DNA from: Lentibacillus persicus
GTDB lineage: Bacteria > Bacillota > Bacilli > Bacillales > Amphibacillaceae
Length of the DNA stretch: 64,000 bases
Assembly (NCBI RefSeq): GCF_900112705.1
Contig: NZ_FOMR01000005.1
Location: 1-64,000 of the forward strand
Direction of reading: 5' to 3'
Below the pieces are notes generated by a model. That model ran no database searches. It was not told where the DNA came from and worked only from the letters and a program-made list of their open reading frames with translations. Positions within the stretch are counted from its first letter, which is position 1, and each line of letters begins with the position of its first letter. This document shows positions 44,116 through 52,839 of this stretch, piece after piece. A program made the position numbers and the translations under genes.

Positions 44116-46491
44116 TTATGCCTGTTTCCGCGCAACTTCCCGGGCAGCGATTTTCCGCTTAATAAACCGAATCGAGCGTGAAGCCATTTCGAACGTCAGC
44201 CTGCTGAACATCGATTCAAACAGGGCATAGCCTTCTTTTTCATACAGCTGGATCGGGTCTTCCTGCTGATACTGGCGCATGCCGATTCCTTCTTTCAGCT
44301 GATTCATCGTGTCGATGTGCGACTTCCACACGTCATCGACGACGGCAAGCGAAAGCCCTCTGATCGATTTCACGATTTCAGTATCGTTTTCAAAGGCGAA
44401 AAACGCGTCGGTATGCTTTTTCCGGTACGGTTCAACAAAATCCTTCACCTCGTCAACGGTCTCAAACGTTTTATCATCAAGCGTCATTTCAGCAAGCAAA
44501 ATGCGGTTCAATTCATCCTCGAGCGGCTTTAAGTCCATCTCTTCCGGCGACGCATCCACGTTGAAAAAGGAATCGATAATCTGATGCGTCAAGTCACCCG
44601 TCTGCTTATGGAAAAATGCCAAAATATCATCGGTTTCCAAAATAGTATTGCGCAGCTCGTAAACGATCTCGCGCTGCTTGTTGAGTACGCCTTCCAGCTT
44701 GAGGTTGAACTCACGCATCTGGTAATGCATGCCTTCAGCGATCTGCTGCGCTGTCGTGACCAATTTATGGACGTTTGATGACGTCACAAGCCCGTCACTG
44801 TCAATTTTCAGTTTCGGCCGCGCGCGCTCCAGTTCATCCGGCGCATACCGGATAAACAAATAATCTTCCAGCGAAATGACAAATTGTGTGGAACCCGGGT
44901 CACCCTGTCGTCCGGAGCGCCCTTTCAGCTGGTTGTCAATCCGCTTCGCTTCGTTCCGCTCGGTGCCGAGCACATGCAACCCGCCGAGTTCGTCGGCTCC
45001 TTCGCCGAGAATGATATCGGTCCCGCGGCCGGCCATGTTTGTCGCAATCGTAATTTTGCCTTTTTGGCCTGCCATCGCGATCATCTGCGCTTCTTTCTCA
45101 ACGCTTTTGGCGTTCAGCAATTGATAATCCAAGCCGGCTTCATCAAGAATTTCGGCCATTTCTTCGGATTTGAGAATCGATGTCGTGCCGATCAAAATCG
45201 GCTGGCCTTTTTTATGACGGCGGCGGATTTCGTCGCGTAAAAAGTCATTTTTCGCCTCTTTCGTCTCAAAAACCATGTCAGGAAAATCTTCGCGCTGGTT
45301 CGGTTTGTTCGTCGGAATTTGCACAACACCCATGCCATACACTTTGTTCAGTTCTTTTTCCTCGGATTTCGCCGTGCCGGTCATGCCTGAGAGCGTCGGA
45401 TACATGCGGTAATAGTCCTGAATGGTGACCGAGGCAAACGTTTTATTTTCATCGGTATTCACAAGGCCTTCTTTCGCCTCGATCGCCTGATGCAACCCGT
45501 CACTCAGGCTGCGGCCTTCCATGATGCGTCCGGTGTTCATATCAACGAGCTTCACTTGACCCTCGTCCACGATATAATCGATGTCCCGGTCAAACAGCAC
45601 GCGTGCCCTGAGTGCCTGCAGCAGCGAATGAAAAAGTGAGCTGTGTTCAAGGTCGAACAGGTTGTCCACGCCGAAAACTTTTTCACATTTGCTGATGCCT
45701 TTTTCGGTAAAATTGACAACTTTTAATTCAAGATCAAATGTAAAATCCTCATCAGCCCTCAGCATCTTAATCGCGCTGGCGCACACTTTATACAGCCGGT
45801 CGCTCGGCTGATCCTTTCCCGCGATAATAAGCGGAGTACGCGCTTCATCAATCAGGACGCTGTCAACTTCATCTACGATCGCGAAATGGTAGTCGCGCTG
45901 CACTTTCTGGTCGGGCGACTGCACCATATTATCACGCAAATAATCAAAGCCGAATTCATTGCCGACCCCGTATGTAATGTCAGACAAGTACGCTTCTTTT
46001 TTCTCAAAATTGCTCAAGCCGGGGATGTTGAGACCGACCGACAGCCCGAGAAATTCATGGATCTGGCCGATCAGCTCCTTGTCACGCTGGGCGAGGTAAT
46101 CATTGACGGTGATGATATGTACACCTTTTTCCTCCAGCGCGAAAAGGTATGCGGGAAGGGAGGCGACGAGCGTTTTGCCTTCACCGGTGCGCATCTCGGC
46201 GATGTTGCCTTTCGTAAGGGCGAGGCCGCCGAGCAATTGCACATCAAAATGGCGCATGCCCAGTACCCGGCTTGAAACTTCGCGAACGGTTGCAAACGTC
46301 TCAACCGTCAAATCGTGAATCGATTCCCCGTTGGCGAGGCGCTCCTTAAACTCCGCCGTCTTCGCTTGCAATTCCGCATCCGTCAGCTGTTTATATGTAT
46401 CTTCCAATCTATTAATCTTCTTAACCAAATTTAAATAAGGTCTTAACTCACGTATGTTCTTAGGCTTCCGCGCCAGCAAATCATTGCTCAT
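44116..46491 (-). CDS. secA2: SecA2, accessory Sec translocase ATPase
   Basis: The 791-aa protein has Walker A in MRTGEGKTLVASLPAYL, the DEAD-like VDEVDSVLIDEARTPLIIAG, TITNMAGRGTDI-type motif (TIATNMAGRGTDIILGEG) and GRSGRQGDPG. The helical wing and scaffold regions are present, but the C-terminal zinc-binding linker of housekeeping SecA is missing: the protein ends IRFIKRKIAAREVARKQA. Length and this tail mark the accessory SecA2 type. It powers export of selected proteins through SecYEG, in this context the S-layer proteins. It forms an operon with slaP. Confidence 0.95.
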   Translation of the reverse strand: MSNDLLARKPKNIRELRPYLNLVKKINRLEDTYKQLTDAELQAKTAEFKERLANGESIHDLTVETFATVREVSSRVLGMRHFDVQLLGGLALTKGNIAEMRTGEGKTLVASLPAYLFALEEKGVHIITVNDYLAQRDKELIGQIHEFLGLSVGLNIPGLSNFEKKEAYLSDITYGVGNEFGFDYLRDNMVQSPDQKVQRDYHFAIVDEVDSVLIDEARTPLIIAGKDQPSDRLYKVCASAIKMLRADEDFTFDLELKVVNFTEKGISKCEKVFGVDNLFDLEHSSLFHSLLQALRARVLFDRDIDYIVDEGQVKLVDMNTGRIMEGRSLSDGLHQAIEAKEGLVNTDENKTFASVTIQDYYRMYPTLSGMTGTAKSEEKELNKVYGMGVVQIPTNKPNQREDFPDMVFETKEAKNDFLRDEIRRRHKKGQPILIGTTSILKSEEMAEILDEAGLDYQLLNAKSVEKEAQMIAMAGQKGKITIATNMAGRGTDIILGEGADELGGLHVLGTERNEAKRIDNQLKGRSGRQGDPGSTQFVISLEDYLFIRYAPDELERARPKLKIDSDGLVTSSNVHKLVTTAQQIAEGMHYQMREFNLKLEGVLNKQREIVYELRNTILETDDILAFFHKQTGDLTHQIIDSFFNVDASPEEMDLKPLEDELNRILLAEMTLDDKTFETVDEVKDFVEPYRKKHTDAFFAFENDTEIVKSIRGLSLAVVDDVWKSHIDTMNQLKEGIGMRQYQQEDPIQLYEKEGYALFESMFSRLTFEMASRSIRFIKRKIAAREVARKQA

Positions 46492-46575
46492 ACCACTGAA
46501 AACTCCTTAAAATAATCTCACACACTAGTATACCACGAAACACCATGTTAAGATAAGATATCAGAGGAAAAAAGA

Positions 46576-46652
46576 GGGACAGGGGGACGGGATCGCTGGC
46601 CCACCTCTCTCTAAATGCGCGGCGGGGGACGGTGATGACGTCCCTTAGTCCC
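46576..46652. repeat. GGGAC/GATC palindromic repeats (2 copies)
   Basis: Plus copy 46576-46602 (end degenerated to CTGGCCC) and minus copy 46626-46652 (GATGACG centre) between secA2 and the ligase-like gene. The RBS AAGGAG follows directly. Confidence 0.85.
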
Positions 46653-46667
46653 CGAAGGAGTATGAAG

Positions 46668-47888
46668 ATGGAAGATTTACATCAAAACGAGAAAGATAGT
46701 TTTAAACTTCCGGCGGCGTTCTTTTTTCTGCTGCTGCTCTTTAATATGTTTACGTTGACGGAGGAGCCGGTCAAGGAGCTGGCACTTCTGACGGTGGATG
46801 CGACTTATATGCTGGCGATTTTTGCGCTAGGATTTTTAGCCGCCGGCAGGATGCATTTTCCGCGGCAATTTAAACTGTTTTATCTCGGCATGCTGTCCTT
46901 AGCTGTCCTGTATGTGCTGATGTTTATCTTCAGCCCGGCGGCGCACGACCGGGAAATCCTGAGCACGATCTTGCTTGTGCTCAGCTTTTTGCTGGCGGTG
47001 GTTCAGATGCCGTGGAAAAACACCCAGCTCGATATATTCGCGTATATGAGTGCCGGGTTAATTCTTTTAATACTCGTTCACTGGTTAATTGACGGCTTGC
47101 AAATGGTTCAATTTCAGGGTCTGATCCGCAACCCAACCATTATGGGGTCCATGCTCGCTGCGCTAATGATTTTTCCGATTGCCCGGTTCAAAGCAGCCCA
47201 TTTAAGCGGCAAAATCATGCTCGGTGCAGCGATTGGAAGCGGAGTTCTGCTGATTTACGCCAGTTCGACGCGTGCGGTGCTGCTATTGTTAATAATTATG
47301 GCAGGTTCCAGAGTCGTTCTGCATTTATCCAAAAATCTCTTTTCAAAATTATTTTATCTGGTCCTGGCATTCAATTTGATTTTCACATTGATTTACGGAT
47401 CGCTCTCGCGCGTCAGTTTTCTTGAAAAGTTCAACGAATGGTCGCTCAACACGTTTAATAAAAGCCTGTTTTCCGGCCGGCAAAATATTTGGGATAAAGC
47501 AATTGCTCACGGGGCGGACAACCCGCTTTTCGGCCATGAGATTGGTATTTTGCCGAAAGATTTCATTGAGGGGACTCACTACGTCCATTCCCATAACCAG
47601 TACCTGCAAATTTTTCTGGAAAGCGGGCTCGTCGGCCTGGCGAGCTTTATCGTGCTGCTTTTCGGAATATGGACGGTGCTCATGAAGGGGCTGGACTTGC
47701 CAATTGCGCGCTGGGCGGCATGTTATTTTCTCGGACTGCTGTTTTATGAAACCGTTGATATGTCGCTGTTTCATTACCAGTTTTCCGTCGGCCTATTGCA
47801 ATGGCTAATTATCGGCGCTGCGTTGAGCACGGTCATGTACACCACCTACCTCCGCAAAAACGACCAGGAAACACCCAAAAATTTGTAA
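46668..47888 (+). CDS. O-antigen ligase / polymerase-like membrane protein (Wzy_C family)
   Basis: The protein has 406 residues from ATG 46668, 7 nt after AAGGAG; upstream in-frame ATGs lie in repeat DNA or too close to the RBS. About 11 transmembrane helices are visible. The large extracytoplasmic loop (~265-325) contains SGRQNIWDKAIAHGADNPLFGHEIG and YVHSHNQYLQIFLESGLVGL; the HxHN-type motif is typical of WaaL/Wzy_C proteins. It may polymerise lipid-linked repeats or ligate glycan to an acceptor (in S-layer bacteria, also O-glycosylation of S-layer protein). The choice cannot be made by sequence inspection. Confidence 0.85.
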   Translation: MEDLHQNEKDSFKLPAAFFFLLLLFNMFTLTEEPVKELALLTVDATYMLAIFALGFLAAGRMHFPRQFKLFYLGMLSLAVLYVLMFIFSPAAHDREILSTILLVLSFLLAVVQMPWKNTQLDIFAYMSAGLILLILVHWLIDGLQMVQFQGLIRNPTIMGSMLAALMIFPIARFKAAHLSGKIMLGAAIGSGVLLIYASSTRAVLLLLIIMAGSRVVLHLSKNLFSKLFYLVLAFNLIFTLIYGSLSRVSFLEKFNEWSLNTFNKSLFSGRQNIWDKAIAHGADNPLFGHEIGILPKDFIEGTHYVHSHNQYLQIFLESGLVGLASFIVLLFGIWTVLMKGLDLPIARWAACYFLGLLFYETVDMSLFHYQFSVGLLQWLIIGAALSTVMYTTYLRKNDQETPKNL

Positions 47889-47920
47889 CTGAAAAATAAT
47901 ATGGTTAAACTACCATTTAA

Positions 47921-47929
47921 TGTTATAAT
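47921..47929 (+). promoter_or_regulatory. Candidate extended -10 (TGTTATAAT)
   Basis: Same nonamer as at 15892, 54796 and 57521. It may have driven the decayed glycosyltransferase and now the two following genes. Confidence 0.4.
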
Positions 47930-47945
47930 AATTGGGTGTACAAAG

Positions 47946-47972
47946 GGGACACAGGGACGGGATCATTGTCCC
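47946..47972 (+). repeat. GGGAC/GATC palindromic repeat
   Basis: One plus-orientation copy, 57 nt after the stop of the ligase-like gene. Confidence 0.9.
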
Positions 47973-48031
47973 CCGATGAACGTGTGCGCCTCATCGCCGA
48001 CATCTGGCCGGATTAGGCGGTGTCTGCAGGG

Positions 48032-48469
48032 ATGTTAAAAAATGGCGGATTGTTATATAATGTGACAAAAGGCATCGGAAAATTGATCTACAAACGGTCA
48101 GCATATATTATGAGCGTGTCAGCATCTATGAAACAAATAAATTTATGATAAATCCAGTCACAAACATATCCATATATTGTATAATGGAGTTTCACCCGTA
48201 AGTATCGAGCAGGCAAATAACAGCAGCATGCTAAAAGTCGCATATGCCGGCAGTATCGGCATTGTGCAAAATTTGCAGGTATTGCTCGAAACCGCCCGGC
48301 GAGAATTTGTAATGATCGGCGACGCACCAAGTATGACGAAAACGCCCGTCAAAACCGCCGCTATGTGATCGAAAACTATAACCGTGAAGAAATGTTCGAA
48401 ACGTTTATCGCGTCACAATTAGCCAACCGAAAAACTGTGTACAAGGATGAGCCATATGGGAGTCACTGA
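48032..48469 (+). pseudogene. Decayed family-4 glycosyltransferase (three fragments)
   Basis: Three short pieces read like one GT4 protein in shifting frames. Fragment 1 (from 48032) gives GGLLYNVTKGIGKLIYK then SAYIMSVSASMKQ. Fragment 2 (about 48180-48345) gives YNGVSPVSIEQANNSS, LKVAYAGSIGIVQNLQVLL and FVMIGDAPS, the usual donor-domain start. Fragment 3 (to TGA 48467) gives YDENARQNRRYVIENYNREE, a typical GT4 C-terminus. The N-terminal half and much of the donor domain are deleted. The fragment ends within the start of the next gene, so the original operon order (GT, Rossmann protein, sugar transferase) is still visible. Confidence 0.65.
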
Positions 48470-49469
48470 ACAATTGAACGAAGAACTAAAATTTCTAAAT
48501 GGCTGCCGCTATTCAGCCATTACCATCAATAGCACGGCGAGGTATGGGAATGATTTTCTGACACTCCCGAGAAGACGTATGGCTGATGCCGCTGTATCCG
48601 GTTTTCTGATTGATGATTACGATCTGTTGCTGGAGACGCTTCAGTTCTTTGACGGAAAAGTCGATACAATCTTTGTCGATATCGAACAGAAGAAAAAACT
48701 CAACCTGTATGAAACGGCCAAAGCCCATGTCTATAAGTCCGAGCTCGTCACTCTGAAACCGAATGATATGGCGGTCGAAGCGTGTGATACGCTTGTCCGT
48801 CATGAGTTCCAGGATAATCTGGCCGGAAAAAATATCATCATTCTCGGAACAGGGAATCTCGCCGGCAAAATCACCCTTAAGCTGAGCGAGCGACAGGCAA
48901 ATATCTACATACTTGGCCGTTCCAAAGATAAGGAAACCGCCATTATTGAAGGGCTGAACACGTTTACGCCGGCATTTGCACCCGAAATCCGATCGGTTGA
49001 TGCACTGAACGGGCAGTACATCAAAGCTGATGCGGTCATTTCGTTTATTTCCGGAACGTTTGAGGAAGAGGCGAAAATTCGCCCGTATATTGATGCGGAA
49101 ACGTTTTTTGTCGATGGCGGCATCAACAATTTTAACGGCGATTTCATTAAGCAGTTGACCGGGCAAGGCAATACGGTGACACGGCTTGACGTGCGCATCG
49201 GCTTGCCGTATCAGTTTATCGCGACCGACGCGTATACGACGGACTTTTTCCAAAATGTGTACGGAAAATCGGTGATCGATAACGTCTGCATCGTCTCAGG
49301 CGGCTTCATCGGGGAAGAAGGGTCCGTCATCGTGGATAATAAAAATGAACCCGGCCAAATTGTCGGCATAGCAGATGGTATGGGAGGCGTGAAACGGCGT
49401 GAAAACCTCACTGAATCTGACAGAGAAGCAATCCAGACAATCCAGGAATCCTTTTCAGTCGGCCTTTAA
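48456..49469 (+). CDS. NAD(P)-binding Rossmann protein of unknown substrate
   Basis: The protein has 337 residues from ATG 48456, 8 nt after AAGGA. The C-terminal half opens with a dinucleotide-binding motif (NIIILGTGNLAGKITLKL) and continues IYILGRSKDKETA, DAVISFISGTFEEE and FVDGGINNFNGDFI, a fold seen in shikimate dehydrogenase/ornithine-cyclodeaminase-like enzymes. The N-terminal ~120 residues are not recognised. It overlaps the following sugar transferase gene by 71 nt and follows a decayed glycosyltransferase, so a role in making an unusual sugar or glycan precursor is plausible. No specific reaction can be named. Confidence 0.75.
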   Translation: MGVTEQLNEELKFLNGCRYSAITINSTARYGNDFLTLPRRRMADAAVSGFLIDDYDLLLETLQFFDGKVDTIFVDIEQKKKLNLYETAKAHVYKSELVTLKPNDMAVEACDTLVRHEFQDNLAGKNIIILGTGNLAGKITLKLSERQANIYILGRSKDKETAIIEGLNTFTPAFAPEIRSVDALNGQYIKADAVISFISGTFEEEAKIRPYIDAETFFVDGGINNFNGDFIKQLTGQGNTVTRLDVRIGLPYQFIATDAYTTDFFQNVYGKSVIDNVCIVSGGFIGEEGSVIVDNKNEPGQIVGIADGMGGVKRRENLTESDREAIQTIQESFSVGL

Positions 49470-50076
49470 ACGGCTCTTCGACATCGCCGGCAGCGCCGCA
49501 TGTCTCGTGCTGCTCACACCGGTCTATGCGGGGGTTGCAGCAAGCATTCTGGCCGAAGATGGCCGGCCTGTTTTATTCAAACAAAAGCGGACCGGCAAAG
49601 ACGGCGTCACGTTCGATATTTATAAATTCCGTTCAATGAAAGTGCAGCAGGCGTCCGGAACGGGGAAAACGGCTGACGACAAGTATAACTGGCCGGACCG
49701 CGTGCCGGATGACTTCGTATTCAAACCGGCGTCACTCGATAATCCAAACATCACAAAAGCCGGCAAATTCATCCGAAAATATAGCCTGGATGAACTGCCG
49801 CAACTTTATAATGTCTTAAAAGGCGATATGAGCCTCATCGGCCCGCGCCCGGAAATCATCGAAATCACCCGATGCTACGACGCCCAGCAACGCGAGCGCC
49901 TCACCGTCAAACCTGGCATTACCGGCTGGGCGCAAGTCAACGGCCGCAGCAGCATGAACCACGGCGAAAAAATCAAACACGACCTCTACTACGTCAACAA
50001 CACCAGCCTCACACTCGACATCAAAATCATCATCAAAACAGCCACCCAAGTCCTCCTCGGCAAAAACGCCAGCTAG
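49399..50076 (+). CDS. Initiating sugar-phosphate transferase (bacterial sugar transferase / PglC-EpsL type)
   Basis: The 225-aa protein starts at GTG 49399 inside the previous gene, with GGGAGG 11 nt upstream. A single hydrophobic segment (~25-48: FKRLFDIAGSAACLVLLTPVY) is followed by the catalytic region FKQKRTGKDGVTFDIYKFRSM, SLDELPQLYNVLKGDMS, LIGPRP and KPGITGWAQVNGRS. These are diagnostic of polyprenyl-phosphate phosphoglycosyltransferases, which load the first sugar-phosphate on undecaprenyl phosphate. It lacks the N-terminal helices of WbaP. The product may feed the ligase-like protein upstream or the capsule operon at 55 kb. Confidence 0.9.
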   Translation: MKTSLNLTEKQSRQSRNPFQSAFKRLFDIAGSAACLVLLTPVYAGVAASILAEDGRPVLFKQKRTGKDGVTFDIYKFRSMKVQQASGTGKTADDKYNWPDRVPDDFVFKPASLDNPNITKAGKFIRKYSLDELPQLYNVLKGDMSLIGPRPEIIEITRCYDAQQRERLTVKPGITGWAQVNGRSSMNHGEKIKHDLYYVNNTSLTLDIKIIIKTATQVLLGKNAS

Positions 50077-50084
50077 AGGTGGGT

Positions 50085-50155
50085 GGGACAAGGGGACGTG
50101 ATCGCTGTCCCCCGCCAAAATCGACGGGGCAGGACGGCGATCACGTCCCCCTGTT
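50085..50155. repeat. GGGAC/GATC palindromic repeats (1 good, 1 degenerate)
   Basis: Plus copy 50085-50111, 8 nt after the sugar transferase stop; a degraded minus copy follows at about 50126-50155. Confidence 0.82.
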
Positions 50156-50160
50156 TCTTC

Positions 50161-50352
50161 TGATCGTGCGGCAGCAGTCCGGAAACGTGCGAGAAGTCGA
50201 CAAAATCGTGCGACAGCAGTTTGGAAACGTGCGAGAAGTCGACAAAACCGCGCGACACCATGTCCGGAAACGTGCGAGAAGCCGGCAAAACCGCGCGACA
50301 CCATGTCCGGAAACGTGCGGGAAGCCGGCAAAATCGTGCGATACCGACCACA
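50161..50352. repeat. 21-bp tandem repeat array I (about 9 units)
   Basis: Units of 21-22 bp alternate between GAAACGTGCGAGAAG-type and AAA(T/C)CG(T/C)GCGACA-type, giving a 42-43 bp higher-order dimer. The core CG(T/C)GCG recurs at each step. It is followed at 50433 by the GATTTTC hairpin found beside every such array. Confidence 0.88.
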
Positions 50353-50432
50353 AATGGTGTGTGGAATCCATCAACTCGTACGGAAAACCGCATCCGACCA
50401 ACGAGACAACCTCGTTAAAGTCTCCAGACCTT

Positions 50433-50470
50433 AATAAAAGCCGATTTTCAGCATCAGCCGAAAATCCGCC
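50433..50470. repeat. GATTTTC...GAAAATC hairpin element, copy 1
   Basis: AATAAAAGCC then GATTTTCAGC, 4-nt spacer, GCCGAAAATC, then CGCCA. Copies at 52635, 54125 and 54634. Confidence 0.8.
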
Positions 50471-50485
50471 ATTTATCAAATACAA

Positions 50486-50515
50486 AAAGAAGCTCCCGGC
50501 GAACAGCCGGGAGCT
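50486..50515 (-). terminator. Terminator of the arylsulfotransferase gene
   Basis: AGCTCCCGG / CCGGGAGCT with a short loop; on the minus strand it is followed by TTCTTTTTG. Confidence 0.7.
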
Positions 50516-50584
50516 ACCTTAACCTTATTGAAGATAACCCATGAGCCGGTCCCGCGCCGTCCCTCTAAATATGGTAAATGAGAT

Positions 50585-50647
50585 GGGACGCCGATCCCGT
50601 CCCTCTGTCCCCAGCGGAGCGGGACAGCGATCCCGTCCCCTTGTCCC
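50585..50647 (-). repeat. GGGAC/GATC palindromic repeats (2 copies)
   Basis: Minus-orientation copies at 50585-50611 and 50621-50647; the second begins 3 nt beyond the stop of the minus-strand gene. Confidence 0.9.
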
Positions 50648-50650
50648 TTT

Positions 50651-52279
50651 TTATTCCGGATAGAGTGGCATTCTGATGGCGCGGTAGGCTTGTCTTCCGC
50701 TGTATTCTTCAAATCCTGCCACGGTGATTTCAAAGAGAACGTCGGCTTCGGCCTGGTCGTTCGTCTCGACAATTTTACTGATCCGTGGCGGTTCGTCTTC
50801 ATCGGGTGCGATATAGCCGGACGTAATCAGTCGGTTGCCGGTCTGAGGCAGGTACTGAGTATTACCGACGATCGTGGAATAAAACGCCTTTCCGCGCTCT
50901 TCGCCGTACGACCACACCTCGTCAACGCTCCCGTCCGACTCATCGATACGGTATTGCACCGCACGGCTGTACTGCCCACTTTCATCACGGTCGCCCCGTG
51001 TAATCACTTTATTATTATCAAAAAGCAACACATCAAGCGTATCGTCATTTCCATCCATATCCGGAAGTGTCTTCATGGCGTGCTGTGCTGCCGGGAATTT
51101 CACATCGTCACTTTCCGCCTCAAGTAAATAATTATCATATTTATCCGGCCAGCCTTCTGGTGATGCCAAAATCCACTCGATCTCAGCTTCAGGATACGAA
51201 AGCTTCATCACTGCATCCTGATGCCGTCCGGAAATCAAAATAGATTGATCGTTCTCGTCAAACCAGACCGCATTCAAATGGAACCAGTCATTATCTTCAG
51301 CGTATTCACCGTCATAGTCCTCATAAGCAGCTTTCGGAAAAAGCTCTTTCAAATCAATTTCCTGTATCGTCTCACCGGTCTCACGGTCGATCGTATGCAT
51401 GTAATCCTCCACATACTTTGAATCCGGCTCGTGTGTCGTCGCCAGCAAATTGCCATTCGGCAGCTCAATCACATCATGGTGAAGCAAAAAATCTTTCTCA
51501 TAACCGTCAATCGTAATCTCATATGCATTCGCCACGTTTCCGAGCATATCCATCTCCAGCAGCTGGTTATACTTTTCCTGTCCGCTTTCTTTTGTATTAA
51601 ACACCACATTGCCATTTTCCAACCGGTTAAAAATGTGCCGGAATGGCATGTCGGCATACCAGCGAACATCCGCGTTATGATCAACCGCGTACAAATAGTT
51701 CTTGCTCGGAATGACAAACGTCAGACCATCTTCCATTTGTCTCGGATTCGCTTTTTCGAGGTCTGTTTCAGGCAAATCCTCCGGCAGCGGTTCAGTCGTT
51801 ATGGAAAATTCAGTCGTCTGCGTATCGCCTTCCTCATCTTCTGCTTTTAAAACAACGGTATTTTCCGTGTCAGGATAAAGGCCAAGGACAGGAATTTCAT
51901 GACTCGTCGAATAGCCATCCCATTTTTTTTGAATCGGCACCTGGCCGTCCCCATTTCCAACAGCAACCTCAATTTCCACCGGCTCTTCCGTTTCAAACTT
52001 AACAAGCGCCGCAAGCGGTGTGACGCCATAAGGGTTAAGTTTGATAAACGGGTCCTCAAACGAATAAGAACCGTCCTCATATTCAGCCGACAGCTCGTCA
52101 TCCATCTCAGCCTGTTCAGCCATTCGTTCGTCATCGTAAGCCGATATTTGCTCAGCATCCGGGTTCGGTGCCGGATCAAACGTCTCCTCTTCATCATCTC
52201 CACCGGGCAAACAACCGGCAAGCATTATAAAAATCAAAGCAAAAATACCAACTAAAACTATCCGTCGCACACACTGCAT
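50651..52279 (-). CDS. Arylsulfotransferase (ASST)-family lipoprotein
   Basis: The 542-aa protein has a lipoprotein signal (basic start, hydrophobic stretch, lipobox LAGC at ~20-23). An acidic linker leads into an Ig-like N-terminal domain (~75-165) and a beta-propeller (~175-535) with FLLHHDVIELPNGNLLATTHEPDS, WFHLNAVWFDENDQSILISGRHQ and PAAQHAMKTLPD. These repeat-bearing His motifs are typical of ASST-family aryl-sulfate sulfotransferases, which move sulfate between phenolic compounds without PAPS. It sits on the outer face of the membrane. Whether the Bacillota members keep sulfotransferase activity is uncertain. Its nearness to polysaccharide genes leaves glycan modification possible. Confidence 0.82.
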   Translation of the reverse strand: MQCVRRIVLVGIFALIFIMLAGCLPGGDDEEETFDPAPNPDAEQISAYDDERMAEQAEMDDELSAEYEDGSYSFEDPFIKLNPYGVTPLAALVKFETEEPVEIEVAVGNGDGQVPIQKKWDGYSTSHEIPVLGLYPDTENTVVLKAEDEEGDTQTTEFSITTEPLPEDLPETDLEKANPRQMEDGLTFVIPSKNYLYAVDHNADVRWYADMPFRHIFNRLENGNVVFNTKESGQEKYNQLLEMDMLGNVANAYEITIDGYEKDFLLHHDVIELPNGNLLATTHEPDSKYVEDYMHTIDRETGETIQEIDLKELFPKAAYEDYDGEYAEDNDWFHLNAVWFDENDQSILISGRHQDAVMKLSYPEAEIEWILASPEGWPDKYDNYLLEAESDDVKFPAAQHAMKTLPDMDGNDDTLDVLLFDNNKVITRGDRDESGQYSRAVQYRIDESDGSVDEVWSYGEERGKAFYSTIVGNTQYLPQTGNRLITSGYIAPDEDEPPRISKIVETNDQAEADVLFEITVAGFEEYSGRQAYRAIRMPLYPE

Positions 52280-52335
52280 ATGTATCTATCCCCCCAAAAA
52301 TAGTCCAATAGAATTATACAACAAACTAATAAAGA

Positions 52336-52399
52336 GGGACAGAGGGACGGGATCACCGTCCCACGTTAAAGAGGGACAAGGGGACGGGATCACTGTCCC
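52336..52399 (+). repeat. GGGAC/GATC palindromic repeats (2 copies)
   Basis: Plus-orientation copies at 52336-52362 and 52373-52399, upstream of the minus-strand lipoprotein gene. A half-unit (GGGGACACCCC) follows at about 52411. Confidence 0.88.
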
Positions 52400-52529
52400 C
52401 CGTTGGTGCGGGGACACCCCTTGATTAGTGAAAGGGAAAGTTTATCCAAAAAATCTATTATAAATGTTAATCCACTCTGAGAGGGCACCTAAATTCTGTC
52501 CCTGATACTTGGCGAACGATAGCGGTGCC

Positions 52530-52634
52530 AACTCGTGCGGGAAGATCACAAACTTGTGCGATAACAGTCCCAACTCGTGCGACAACCCCTCAAACTCGAG
52601 CAATAGCAACGTCACTCCGTCGCGCCCAAACCTC
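52530..52634. repeat. 21-bp tandem repeat array II (about 5 units)
   Basis: Units begin AACTCGTGCGGGAAG, AACTTGTGCGATAAC, AACTCGTGCGACAAC and AACTCGAGCAATAGC, then a degenerate unit. Adjoins a hairpin element at 52635. Confidence 0.85.
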
Positions 52635-52677
52635 CAAATAAAGCCGATTAGAGGCGCCAGCCGAAAATCCACCATCT
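52635..52677. repeat. GATTTTC...GAAAATC-type hairpin element, copy 2 (degenerate left arm)
   Basis: AAATAAAGCC, GATTAGAGGC, GCCA, GCCGAAAATC, CACCA. The left arm has changed from GATTTTCGGC. Confidence 0.75.
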
Positions 52678-52694
52678 AATCCATAGGAATCAGG

Positions 52695-52721
52695 GGGACA
52701 CCGTTCACGTCCCCCTGTCCC
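52695..52721 (-). repeat. GGGAC/GTTC palindromic repeat
   Basis: Minus-orientation copy with GTTC at the centre. Confidence 0.88.
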
Positions 52722-52839
52722 AAAATCAAAGTAGGTTTATAAAATATAAATCGCTTTTTTCAAAAAAGTCTGCTATTCTATGATTAGTTAAAAACACCAA
52801 CGACCCCCTCTATCAGCCCACAATAGGATGTGATCAGAT

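Noticed and set aside
49816-50331. 171-codon minus-strand frame across the sugar transferase end and repeat array I
   Set aside because: Product is repeat-derived (GFAGFSHVSGHG-like) with no RBS.
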